The notes under the pieces: generated by a model | Databases searched by the model: none | Told to the model about the DNA's origin: nothing | The model's input: the letters and a program-made list of their open reading frames with translations, nothing else | Shown here: positions 8,980-19,009 of the stretch, one piece after another | How the letters are laid out: every line of letters begins with the position of its first letter | How positions within the stretch are numbered: position 1 is the first letter of the stretch | DNA from: Amanita rubescens | Taxonomy: Eukaryota > Basidiomycota > Agaricomycetes > Agaricales > Amanitaceae | Reading direction: 5' to 3' | DNA: 26,540 nucleotides | Assembly (NCBI GenBank): GCA_015039365.1 | Contig: WION01000638.1 | Location: 1 to 26,540 of the forward strand | Program-made: the position numbers and the translations under genes

Positions 8980-9401
8980 TCGAGGTAAAAACGCAGATCG
9001 TCATTCGTGGACTGAGACACAGGAGAAGGCAGGAGACAGTGAGGCAGTTGATATTTTAGACGTGGTCGCGGGATTGTGGGCGTATAATGCAAGGAAGGAC
9101 ATGCGTCGAGCACGTATGAAGAAGGAGGAGCAAACCCGGGAGAGTGTTCAAAAATGGCTTCAGGTACAGCACAATTGCATAGACCGATGATCCCTCGCTC
9201 CTCATTTCAATCCCATAATGTTGTAACACGTGTCTATAATGTGAAGGGATTGCGCGACTCCGAACACTCAAGGTAGTGGATTTTGAAGGCATACATGAAG
9301 CATTACAGGGCAGAACGAAAACGGCAGCAAGAAAGCGGTGTTCAGGTTCGTTGCTATCTTGCTACGGCCTGCATCCGGCCAGAAGAATGCCGTCAGATCG
9401 A

Positions 9402-9982
9402 CTAAGCTTTCAGAAGACGCCAAAGCTGGTTCTTTTCTGAAGTCTGTTTCGCAAGTATGACAGGAGTACCTCCTTGAGGACTACCATGTTCCGTCAATTC
9501 TAGATTGAGATCATGGTTAGGAACGATGAACCTTGTGTGTATTTCGGGTTAGTTTTTGGTTCAAAGTAGAGGCTTATTCACCTGAACGCGGTAAATTTGG
9601 ATTCTTCTTCTGGGAAGATTGCCCATTGGATAGGGTATCGTACGACAACAGCGGTAGCGCCTCGAAATGGCATCCCCTTATAACCGAGATACGTTCCAAA
9701 GCGTACGTTCCTTATAATGTAGTAATCGCCCGCCGGCTGAATTATTCACTGAATCACCATCTCTACATCACTGCATTGAATCAATGGAACCATTCTATGC
9801 TCACCTTTTGGCTATCTCCGCCATTGATAGGCCGGCAGATGACTGAATTCGAACATCAGCCATACAGAATCCCAGAAATAGACTTGAAGGTGGTGTGACG
9901 TACCACTTACATAGTCTACCGCAGATAGGTCCAGTACAGTGTTGCTGACAGCATTTACGATATGATAAGCGAAAGCGGCCAT
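9402..9982 (-). CDS. Ricin-B-like beta-trefoil lectin gene (copy B), possibly broken
   Basis: Exons on the minus strand are 9982-9904, 9842-9805, 9736-9582 and 9531-9402. They match the other four copies in number, phase (1, 0, 2) and the fixed 38-nt second exon. The product starts MAAFAYHIVNAVSNTVLDL, has NVRFGTYLGY in the middle and ends NQLWRLLKA, the threefold pattern of a beta-trefoil with QxW motifs. At the usual start of exon 3 the siblings have TGG (the Trp of NQxW); here it is TGA (9748-9746), an in-frame stop. A second acceptor 12 nt on (AATTCAG, exon from 9736) skips the stop and loses four residues, giving 133 residues. Both GTACGT (used here) and GTAAGT seven bases upstream could serve as donor 1; only the first keeps the frame. 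The sugar target is unknown. The gene is head to head with copy A. Confidence 0.7.
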
Positions 9983-10255
9983 AATGAATTGCGTGGAAAG
10001 GGATTTGTGGATCTCGAACGGTCCAGGGTCAACCATCTATCTCAGGTACACGTACATGTGCCTGGTGCTGATGCCACGTTGACCGAGTTGAGCTTGTCGG
10101 GCGCCTAATTACTATATCTTGCCGTTGGACCGCGCACGCTGTCTTGGTGGTACTTCTTTCCAAAGCTTCTATTACCGAGTCTCAGGTAAAAATGAGTCCC
10201 GGTCTTATGTTGACGACATGCCAGATAAACAAACTTTCAGTCTGGAAAACTGTCC
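9983..10255. promoter_or_regulatory. Shared upstream region of lectin copies B and A
   Basis: These 273 bases lie between two divergent lectin start codons and must hold both leaders and promoters. The open frame inside it (10119-10301) has no family resemblance. No convincing TATA pair was found. Confidence 0.4.
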
Positions 10256-10870
10256 ATGGCCCTTGTTAAGTCTGGCGCCATCTATCGTCTCATCAATGTG
10301 AAGAGCGGCACGGTTCTGGACCTATCTGGGACTGACCGAATTCACCGTACGTTATCTGTATCTGGCACAGTATAAAACTTGATGCCTGAACTCAGTTAGC
10401 GGATGGCCCGACAATGGCGGAACAAATCAACAGGTGTGAATAGAATAAAGCAGTCCCGTAACTCGAATCGATTCCAAGTTCTCTAGTGGATCATAGATTT
10501 TCAAGATGGATATTACACCTTACAAAACGTACGCTACTCCAAATACGTTGGTTATACCGAACCACTGCGCCTAGGCTCTGAAGGTATTGGTTCCATAAGT
10601 CGGATCAAGTGGATCATGGTACCATCCGAGGACGATCCTAACGTATTCGGGTATTCCACGCCAAATCCATCATTTTCAACCATGGTACTGACAAATAACG
10701 ACAGGCTATTCGTTCCTGGTACGAAGTTGGTCCTTGAATTGGTTGACGATGGAAGTCCTCAACCTGGTACTCCGGTTATGATTGGACTGCGGATGTTGTC
10801 GCTGAACCAAGCTTGGCGTTTGGATAAGGTTGTGCGATGGCCATGGGAAACGTCTAGTACAGCCGAATGA
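10256..10870 (+). CDS. Ricin-B-like beta-trefoil lectin (copy A), 152 residues
   Basis: Exons are 10256-10346, 10396-10433, 10487-10650 and 10705-10870; introns are 49, 53 and 54 nt, the last one frame-preserving. The three beta-trefoil lobes are visible: YRLINVKSGTVLDLSGTD, NVRYSKYVGY and LFVPGTKLVLELVDDGS, with W at the NQQ|W splice junction and a final NQAWRL (QxW). No signal peptide is visible, so it is probably a cytosolic lectin, as is common for fungal fruiting-body lectins of this fold. Related proteins bind glycans and some act against nematodes or insects; for this one that is inference. The C-terminal tail (RWPWETSSTAE) is longer than in copies B-D and recurs in the fragment at 13423-13560. 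A distant alternative is a mycocypin-like protease inhibitor, which shares the fold. Confidence 0.85.
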
Positions 10871-11104
10871 TTGTCGAGGGGGTTATGGTGTATCAAACTT
10901 CCGGGTCGTAGCATGGCTGGGCGGCGTGGAAGCAACTTTGTCTTCTGCAGCTTTGCCATACTAACTATTCCCAATTCCGTGCTTTGAACTAAGCGACAGT
11001 CAGACATCTCGTACTAAACGGGTTCAGGTATGATCTAGAGGTAGAAGGATATGAATCATAATCGTTACGCGAACAGGGGTAATACACACAAATTCCAGTT
11101 GAAT

Positions 11105-11407
11105 ATTTCATGTCATGGGCGACACGCTAGGACCACATTTTCTGAGATTAGCGGCATGCACATCTCCGACGGCACAAGGTCAGTTAGTTTGTCGAGGGGT
11201 TGTGAGGTAGGTGTGAGCATGTCTGTGTGGTAACCAGAAAATCAGCGAGGAAAGGCGAATGAAAATACACTCCGCGACGCTTACTAGGGTCAAACGACTG
11301 ACACTTATCCGTACCCCGCAACACAGCCCTGGGCCGCAAACATACCCTCTAGACAAACGCTTAGCCCAGAGAAGCAACGGAAACGCGAGCCTTCCTGAGT
11401 CATACCT
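11105..11407 (-). pseudogene. Decayed copy of the DAP1/MAPR gene
   Basis: The sequence matches the intact gene at 19010-19704 in order and strand. ATCTCCGACGGCACAAGGTC is shared exactly, as is GAGCATGTCTGTGTG with one change, together with the ends of exon 1, exon 2, intron 2 and exon 3. The reading frame is lost: the region for YGNFAGRDASRG is scrambled and the exon 2 donor has decayed. The exon 4 coding part is absent or unrecognisable. Confidence 0.8.
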
Positions 11408-11481
11408 CCTGTCAGTTGACCGGGAGTAAAGTGGTGGGAAAACATTATGTAAACAGCCGTTCGTCCAGCACCGCCACCATC

Positions 11482-13308
11482 ATGTCCAACCTGCACGATT
11501 TCCTAGTGGAACATGCGAAATTCCCATCCCCTCAACCTGACGAAGGTCTATCTGTCAGCACCACAGACGTATCTCACGTTGAAGTCGCGTTGCTCGAGAG
11601 GGAGTGGAAAGCCAACCACGCCGTGCGAGACAATACCCTTGTTCAGAAACTTTGCAGTACTCTCGAGAACATTCTCGGAGACACCCTTTTGGCAGCGGAT
11701 GCCGAAAATCAACTCCTATCGCGGTTTTCACCTAGGATACAGCTCACTGCGCGTGGCCGAGAAGGCTTCGCTTGGAGAAAGAATCCAAGCAAAAGCCACG
11801 TAAGTGTTTTGGCTCTTCATTCGAGTCCGAACTGATCTTTGGAATAGAGTCGGATGTTGTTGGACATAGGCGTCCTCGAAGCTTTAGGAGACTGCTTATG
11901 GGAATATGGTGGATGCGACTTTTTGGTAAACAGAGAACAAGTGGCTGATAGTGGGAGGTCCCAGGTTGACTACGTTGTACAAGTGGACGGCGAGGACGAG
12001 GTTCTCGTTGAAGCAAAATCCCCATCGGTCATGAAGAAAGTTGGAAAGTCATTACCCCCAAACGGTATCGAGTTGACGTGGGCTCGCGGTCAACCTTTGG
12101 CGCCGAAAATTCTTGCACAGGTGAGTACGCTATTTTCGTCATCTTCAGCGCTGGCGTTTAAGAAACACATCCAGGCTGCATTGTATTTGGGCCTAAGACG
12201 AATGGAATGGCTCTTTTTTACCTGCCACAATCACTGGATTGTATGTCGCCTTGTGAGGGACGATCGCCACCCTTTTCTTGCCTACTCGCCAATGATCAAC
12301 ATTGAAGACTCATCAGTGCCCTTTCGAGCACTCCTCGGCGCCATCTTGTCCGTTGTCAAAACGGTTTCTGTTGAGCCTAGCAAATTCAATCCCAGTATGA
12401 AATTTGATCTCGTTGAACAAGACGAGGGGCCTTTACCTGAAGGTGCCATTGATAATGGTTCGGCGTGTTCAGCTAGTTCAGAAGAAGAAATAGCGAACGA
12501 TCCTCCCAATACCCGTAACCGTCACCGCACTGGCCAGAAGAATGCCGAATCCGGGCTAATGGTTTGTCCATGCCTCCCGTCACCTGTCGTTTGCCACTTT
12601 CTCATTTACTCTTAGATCACCGCGTCTTCCCAAAACTCGCCTGAATCCTTTCAAGTTTGGATGCATCTCCACCCTTTCTCGAACAATATGCTCGCCCTTC
12701 CGCAATGCGCCAAGAATGGGAAACGGCGCCTCTGGCTGACCCGCTTTGTAGGGTCTGGGTCGACTGGCAATGTCTGGCAATGTCGCTTTGATGACAGCGT
12801 TGACTTGTTCGTCGCCAAGATCGTCGAGGTGTTACGCCGTGCTGACGCAGACAACCGACAACGGCTCCATAATGAGTTTAACATCTACCTTACTTTGGAG
12901 AAGGCATACCAATCTTGTCCACCACACAATCGTATCGCTCCTCGCTGCTATGGTGCATTCGAAGGCGATGGCGTGACCGTTCTCATTCTAGATTTATGCG
13001 ATGGCGTTCTGAATGAGTGGGGAGAGCTTAGCGATCCTGAGCGGTAAGCGGTAGCAATCATGCCGAAGCAATTGCTCTCATTAACGATCATGATTTCCTG
13101 CAGATCTCAAATGTATAAGTTGGTACGGGACCTTCATCGCGTTGGGATAGCCCATCAAGACCTCGAACCCCGGAATATCGCGCGTGCTCGTGAAGGTGGG
13201 CTCTGCCTCATTGATTTTTCGGAAAGCAGGAAGCATATATGCAAGGGGAGCAAGGTACAGTATATGGCTACATCACTCTCTTGGTTGCTTACATATCAGG
13301 CTGCTTGA
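11482..13308 (+). CDS. Fungal kinase-like protein with HxDLEPRN catalytic loop
   Basis: Exons are 11482-11799, 11848-12120, 12175-12561, 12616-13043 and 13104-13308 (introns 48, 54, 54 and 60 nt), about 536 residues; a fifth, frame-preserving intron (13255-13299) is possible. Residues 1-325 form a conserved-looking N-terminal region with a segment VDYVVQVDGEDEVLVEAKSP and an acidic, Ser-rich linker. The kinase part has a Gly loop GSGSTG (372-377), VAK with K394, a catalytic loop HQDLEPRN (H486, D488, N493) and DFS (506-508) in place of DFG. The frame stops about 35 residues after DFS, so there is little C-lobe. This resembles an expanded agaricomycete family of kinase-like proteins (FunK1-like), known mainly from genome surveys. 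Activity is uncertain because DFG is changed and the C-lobe is short. Start chosen at ATG 11482 with a CCACCATC context. Confidence 0.82.
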
Positions 13309-13422
13309 TCCCAAAAAAAGATATGTCCCGAACTGCAAACATTGCGAAACTGCTTGTGGAAATGACAGCGCCTTCAAAATGTAAATTTGGGGTGAAGGTG
13401 TTGACGGGGTCAGGAGTCTTCT

Positions 13423-13560
13423 TTTTGCCAATTGGTCGACGTTGGGGGTGCATAACCTATCACGGTTGGACCGCAGATATTGTCGACAAGCTTGTCGTTT
13501 GGATCGGGTTTGAGCGATGGCCATGGGACACGTTTAGGACAGCAGAGCAATTGTCCGCCT
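13423..13560 (+). pseudogene. Fragment of a beta-trefoil lectin last exon
   Basis: The stretch aligns with the last exon of lectin copy A (10740-10875) over more than 100 bases, including GAGCGATGGCCATGGGACACG against GTGCGATGGCCATGGGAAACG and GGACCGCAGATATTGTCG against GGACTGCGGATGTTGTCG. No upstream exons remain, and the piece lies directly after the kinase gene on the same strand. It looks like a leftover from duplication or recombination among lectin copies. Confidence 0.7.
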
Positions 13561-14541
13561 ACCCATGGCGTCAAAAGATGTGTCAAGCTGTCTCAGATGT
13601 GGTCACAGTCCCATTGTGGCAGGGACATACGGCACACCGATGTCCTACCGACCTTTCCGATTTTGGACATTTCCGCTTTTGGACACATCTGTTTTCTCGA
13701 TTACACTCAGTACTCGTTCCCATGCGAGGAACTCCACCGCGGCTAGGCATTCCCCATCACTCAATCATCCCTTGTTCTCGTCCTCCTGTCGCTCGCACCC
13801 GGCATTGTTCCCTCCGCTGCCTGTATCATCCTAAAGAACAACGTGTTCCCATCTGCTGTCCCTGCTGGTCCCAGGATCCTTTCGGCAGATTCCAACAGCT
13901 ACGATCCATTAGTCAGTAACTAGAGTGTAGAAGCTATGAGGAGTGGCGATGGCAATGGCTCGGAAGTAGTCGGCAAGGACGAGTTTGTTTTTGTAATGGA
14001 TAGATTGTACTTTCGATCGACATACGCATACACACCAGATATCATTCTGAACGTTTGGAATAGAGGTGGATCGGGATCTCGCGATAGCTTGGTACTATCG
14101 AGCCTAGTAAACTGTGAACTTGAGAGTTGACGTCGAGTTCGAGATAATAGATTCGGAGGTGGCTCACTCGTTCTCCCAAGGCTACCTCTTTTCCAAGCTG
14201 GCAGCATCCCTCGACTTTCACATCCCCTCCATCCAACAATGCCCATCGTCGCACTATCCCAGAGGATTCTGCCATCCGTATCTCAACCTTGTTCGACGGA
14301 CGATTCCGGCTGCTTGGTCTGCCCGGAGTGTGGTCGAAATCAAAGAGATTGAGAGCCAAATTGTCGCATTGAACTCTGTCAGGTCTCAGTTTCCTGAGGA
14401 AAGGAAACGTGGATGTGGAGAGTAAAGGGAGGAGCAGCCTCTACACCAGTGCCAGGCCGCGGTTTTTTTTGCTTCCCGCGCCGTGTGACGTGCGTCACTA
14501 CGATTGCTCTTTGTCTTTGACAACCACGCTCCCACAGGACC
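13561..14541. other. No recognisable gene; possible decayed or unknown short frames
   Basis: Several overlapping open frames of 60-108 codons exist on both strands (for example 13920-14246 minus, 14042-14359 minus, 14114-14425 plus). None has a family I recognise or exon structure I can defend. TTTTGGACA occurs twice within 20 bases near 13660-13685. The last part (14460-14541) includes an eight-base T run and probably the leader of the NLR gene. Confidence 0.4.
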
Positions 14542-17500
14542 ATGAATGACCAAAACCACATTATAGGGGACAACCAACCCACCTTTCCAGTTGTGGCCAG
14601 CTCAGGCAGCAATATCTTCACTGGAGCTCAGAATGTTTTCGTCACAGATGGCCAGTTCTTCGAAGTCCATGGAAATTACTATCATGTATGTAACTTTAGG
14701 CTTAGTAGTGTGACAATACCAATGATATGATGTACTCTTAGCAAACAATTAATCACCCAGTTTCCCCTCCTGATGTACTACCACCCTTGCCTCCTCTGCG
14801 GCACTCTAGTGCTATGTTTACAGGTCGTGGTATATACTTAGAGAAGCTAAAGGATTATTTTGGCACCAGCACCACAGGACAAAGGAAGTCATTTCTTTTA
14901 CATGGTATGGGAGGCATTGGCAAGACTCAAATTTGCCTCAAATTCATTGAAGAATATGAAACACTGTAAGTGCTACTAGAACTTTACAAAGCTACATAAG
15001 ATGAAGTATTGATGCATAGATTTTCTGACATATTCTGGATTGATGCTTCTTCAGAGAGTACTGTTGATCTCAGGCTTAAGCAGATTGCTCAGGCAAATGG
15101 AGGCACTGCTGAAGATGCTTCTTCAGCTGCATCTGCTCTCAAGTGGATTTCCAAGAAGTCAAATTGGCTGATGATATATGATAATGCAGATAGTGGATGC
15201 CTTGTGGTTGAAAGGTTCCTCCCTCCTGGGAATGGAGGAAATATCTTGATATCAAGCAGGAATTTGGAACTGATGAGAATCACAGAGAATATGATGGAGG
15301 TTCTTGAAATGGAAGAAGAAGAGGCATTATCTCTGCTATTAAAATCAGCTAGGCTTGATTATTCATCAGAGAATATGCAAACCATGGGCAAACAACTTAT
15401 TTCAAAGCTGGGAGGGATTCCACTTGCAATTGACCAAGCTGGGGCATATATGCTAACTTGTAAATGCCCCCTTGATGATTACCTGGAATTATATGTCAAG
15501 AATCATGATCAATTAATGTCTAATCCTTTGTTCAAAGGAGCATCTGATTATGGATCCTGCACCTATGGAACTTGGGAAATCTCAATGAAAGAAATTGAAG
15601 GAAGAGCTGCACAAAAAAGAGATCCTGAAGCTATGGCAGCTGAGAGTGCTGTTACTCTATATCAGATTTTTGCTTTTTTGCATCATGAGAATATACCAGC
15701 AGAGTTGTTCAAAAATGCTGCAGAGAACTATAAGAAGAGAAACATTGATGAAGAAAAGGAACCTGGTCTCCCACTTTCAATAACAATGTTAAATCCTAAG
15801 GTCTTGTTCTTGGATGAAATGGGGGAATGGAATAACATGAAATTTCATTTAGGAATTCAAGTGCTGTTGTCATTTTCACTCATTAAGAGCAGTGGAACAT
15901 TTTATTCAGTTCACCCATTAGTCCATTCTTGGAGCAGGAATAGAATCCCAAAGATGGAAATTGATCAACAGGTTCTTATGACAAAGGCATTCATAGCTTG
16001 TTCTGTGGAGTTGGACTATAAGATTGACAATTATGAATATTGTGGGTTGCTCACACCACACATAAGAACAATCAATAATCAGGCAGCACAGCTGAATCTA
16101 AATAATTTCTACTATGATGATGAATGTGGTCGATTTTTACTTGTATATGATCATATTGGGAGTTGGAATGAATTGGAAAAGTTAACAATTTGGATGCTGG
16201 AAAGAAGGAAAGTAAATCTTGCACCAAAACATTCATTTGTTCTGGATAGCATGGCTAATCTAGCATCCACATACTGGAAGCAGGGGAGGTGGGATGAGGC
16301 AGAGAAGCTACAGGTAGAAGTCATGGAGGCAAGGAAAGAAAAGCTTGGATCACAGCACCCAGACACTCTCACCAGCATGGCTAATCTAGCATCCACATAC
16401 AGGAAGCAGGGGAGGTGGGATGAGGCAGAGAAGCTACAGGCAAAAGTCACAGAGGCAAGGAAAGAAATGCTTGGATCACAGCACCCAGATACTCTTACCA
16501 GCATGGCTAATCTAGCATCCACATACAAGAAGCAGGGGAGGTGGGATGAGGCAGAGAAGCTACTGGTAGAAGTCATGGAGGCAAGGAAAGAAAGGCTTGG
16601 ATCACAGCACCCAGACACTCTTACTGGCATGGCTAATCTAGCATCCACATACAGCTATCAGGGGAAGTGGGATGAGGCAGAGAAGCTACAGGTAGAAGTC
16701 ATGGAGGCAAGCAAAGGAAAGCTTGGATCACAGCACCCAGACACTCTTAACAGCATGACTAATCTAGCATCCACATACAAGAAGCAGGGGAGGTGGGATG
16801 AGGCAGAGAAGCTGCACATAGAAGTCATGGAGGCAAGCAAAGAAGAGCTTGGATCACAGCACCCAGACACTCTTAACAGCATGGTTCATCTAGCATCCAC
16901 ATACAGCTTTCAGGGGAAGTGGGATGAGGCAGAGAAGCTACAGGTAGAAGCCATGGAGGCAAGGAAAGAAAAGCTTGGATCACAGCACCCAGACACTCTT
17001 AACAGCATGGCTCATCTAGCATCCACATACAGGAAGCAGGGGAGGTGGGATGAGGCAGAGAAGCTGCAGGTAGAAGTTATGGAGGCAAGGAAAGAAAAGC
17101 TTGGATCACAGCACCCAAACACTCTTAACAGCATGGCTAATCTAGCTGCCACATACAGCTTTCAGGGGAGGTGGGATGAGGCAGAGAAGCTACAGGTAGA
17201 GGTCATGGAGGCAAGCAAAGGAAAGCTTGGATCACAGCACCCAGACACTCTTAACAGCATGGCTAATCTAGCATCCACATATAAGAAGCAGGGGAGGTGG
17301 GATGAAGCAGAGAAGCTGCAGGTAGAAGTTATGGAGGCAAGCAAAGAAGAGCTTGGATCACAGCACCCAGACACTCTTTATATCATGGCTCATCTATCAT
17401 CCACATACAGCTTTCAGGGGAGATGGGATGAGGCAGAGAAGCTACAGGTAGAAGCCATGGAGGCAGGCAAAGGAAAGCTTGGATCACAGCACCCAGACAC

Positions 17501-18227
17501 TCTTAACAACATGGCTAATCTAGCATCCACATACAGAAACCAGGGGAGGTGGGATGAGGCAGAGAAGCTGCAGATAGAGGTCTTGGAGGCAAGGAAAGAA
17601 GAGCTTGGATCACAGCACCCAGACACTCTTACTGGCATGGCTGATTTAGCATCCACATACAGGAACCAGGGGAGGTGGGATGAGGCAAGGAAGCTGCAGG
17701 TAGAAGTCATGGAGGCAAGGAAAGGAAAGCTTGGATCACATCACCCAGACGCTCTTACCAGCATGGCTGATCTAGCATCCACATACTGGGAGCAGGGGAG
17801 GTTGGATGAGGCAGAGAAAATGGATGTAGAAGTCATGGAGGCAAGGAAAGAAAAGATTGGATCACATCACCCAGACACTCTTACCAGCATGGCTAATCTA
17901 GCATCCACATACAGGAAGCAGGGGAGGTCAGATGAGGCAGAGAAGCTGGATGTAGAAGTCATGGAGGCAAGGAAAGAAAAGCTTGGATCACAGCACCCAG
18001 ACACTCTTATGAGCATGGCTAATCTAGCATCCACATACAGGAACCTTGGGAGGTTGCAGGAGAGTAATGATTTACTTTCTCAAGCTGCCCAGTTGATGGA
18101 GGTTAGGATGGGATCCCTGCATCCAACTACAATTTTCTTCAGGGAAATGTTGGAGCCTAATGAAGTTGGCAGGATACAAACAGGAAGGGATGATCAATTG
18201 TGTCAAGGAATGCCAGGCTTTTATTAA
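14542..18227 (+). CDS. NLR-type protein: NB-ARC NTPase with C-terminal TPR array
   Basis: Exons are 14542-14685, 14742-14965 and 15020-18227 (introns 56 and 54 nt, GTATGT and GTAAGT donors), 1191 residues. A short N-terminus (1-60) carries NVFVTDGQFFEVHGNYYH, a motif style seen at the start of many agaricomycete NLR and NTPase proteins. The NB-ARC follows with P-loop GMGGIGKT (103-110), Walker B-like LMIYDN (173-178), ILISSR (198-203) and a GLPL-like GGIPLA (254-259). A linker to about 530 has VHPLVHSWSR, usual between NB-ARC and TPR in fungi. Residues 532-1161 are 15 TPR units of the kinesin-light-chain type. Family knowledge: such proteins act as ATP-driven switches sensing non-self or altered self and can trigger cell death in fungi; the ligand here is unknown. 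The gene is clearly richer in A/T than its neighbours and isolated from them by long non-coding flanks. Confidence 0.92.
16245..18134 (+). repeat. 126-bp coding tandem repeat (TPR units 1-15 of the NLR)
   Basis: Unit starts fall every 126 bp (16245, 16371, ... 18009) with no length change. Units 1-14 are nearly identical in DNA as well as protein (LASTYRKQGRWDEAEKL, then LGSQHPDTL); unit 15 is degenerate. Variation concentrates at a few residues: the pair after STY (WK, RK, KK, SY, SF, RN), the residue before VEV, and the EARKEK/EASKGK/EASKEE triplet. Units 4-7 and 8-11 resemble each other in order, suggesting a 504-bp block duplication. Confidence 0.95.
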
Positions 18228-19009
18228 TATAGTTGAGCCTCTGAAGCCATCATGTTGAGAATTGTATAAGACAAACTTGAATAACTATGATTTCAGCACC
18301 CATCCATGTGTGGTGCCTCTGCAGCTGGTGTGACACATTCAATGGCTAATTTAAAAGACTCAGGCCTTGGACCCAATGCCATGCACAGCAGCAGCCCATA
18401 TTAAGTGACCAAGTTAAGTCATAAGCCATGTAAGTTACTTAATCCGGATTCCGAGGTGGAAATTCCTACAAATGCTAGTTGAACAGACGAAAGCTGGCCA
18501 ATTTGAGTATTCAACAACAGCCTCATACCATTCATGAATCTTTGCCATTCAAAAGAAGAAAGGTCTTCAACTGGTAAAAAATGTTCAAGAACCCAATAAA
18601 GTCACTGTCCACCTAGGCCTGATAACTTTGCCAAGAATGCAGTAGGTCAAGTTATCTATGGTTTGGCTGATCTCTTTACAGGATGTGACTATGACAACTC
18701 AAGATCCCTTACAACATTTGGTAATAGTATGATCAGTCCATACAGGCTAACTTCTCTTCTGCCATCTCAATCCTTTCTAACCTTTCATTTCCCCTTACCT
18801 CCATCCATAGGAACATCCCACGACGACACCATCTTCTACAACTCTGTTCCAATTCTAAGCAGCAGTCAGAGACCACCAACTATTAAAGATGTACTATTGT
18901 GTGTTGAAATGGCTCATACATCATCTGGAGCGGAAAGATGATATAATCGTGATCAAGAAACCGTGTTAGCCTCGCAATGTACACCGGTACAGAGATCATA
19001 TACACGAAT
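18228..19009. other. AT-rich 3' flank of the NLR gene, no gene recognised
   Basis: Composition stays AT-rich to about 18660, like the NLR gene, with AATAAA at 18594-18599. The open frame at 18663-18941 has no family resemblance. The last 70 bases may be the 3' end of the convergent DAP1 gene. Confidence 0.4.

Larger units (their letters stand above)
2504..9190 (+). pseudogene. HNH-endonuclease-domain gene, split by a copia element
   Basis: Exons read as 2504-2750, 2800-2987, 3030-3173, 3228-3583, then, beyond the copia insertion and one copy of its target duplication, 8980-9190; in total 381 residues. Introns are 49, 42 and 54 nt (GTGAGT, GTGCGT, GTCAGC donors). An HNH_2-like domain shows WCVMTG (C124), HIIPH (H136, H140), a DTRNGILLN segment (N172) and LH (H181). 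The N-terminal part (WIRF, LRFLGYAIYG, NYYYIS) and the segments TPNF and RFLFDVAYG after the domain match the layout I know from fungal HNH proteins. Such proteins are presumed DNA nucleases, but their role is mostly unknown. The frame remains open for 68 codons after the insertion up to TGA 9188-9190, ending in a charged helix-like tail. Splicing at GTACAG near 9166 could alter the end. Only the retrotransposon breaks the gene; no other disabling change was seen. Confidence 0.85.

Noticed and set aside
9377..12545. Shared 15-mer GGCCAGAAGAATGCC near 9377 and 12532
   Set aside because: A match of this length is expected by chance at this window size, and the flanks do not align.
13239..13919. 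226-codon plus-strand frame overlapping the kinase end
   Set aside because: Its middle is the lectin exon fragment in a shifted frame and the rest has no family; it is a composite of unrelated pieces.
14042..14425. Overlapping 100-codon frames on both strands
   Set aside because: Neither strand shows a family motif or credible introns, so no gene was called.
16151..17710. Several minus-strand open frames with repeated 'VSGCCDPS...LASMTSTCSFSASSHLP'-like segments
   Set aside because: They are the antisense of the TPR repeats; the repetition follows from the plus-strand coding repeat and no independent signal supports them.
16245..18134. Regular spacing that might suggest a CRISPR-like array
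   Set aside because: Units are contiguous 126-bp coding repeats without spacers, in a eukaryotic NLR gene.
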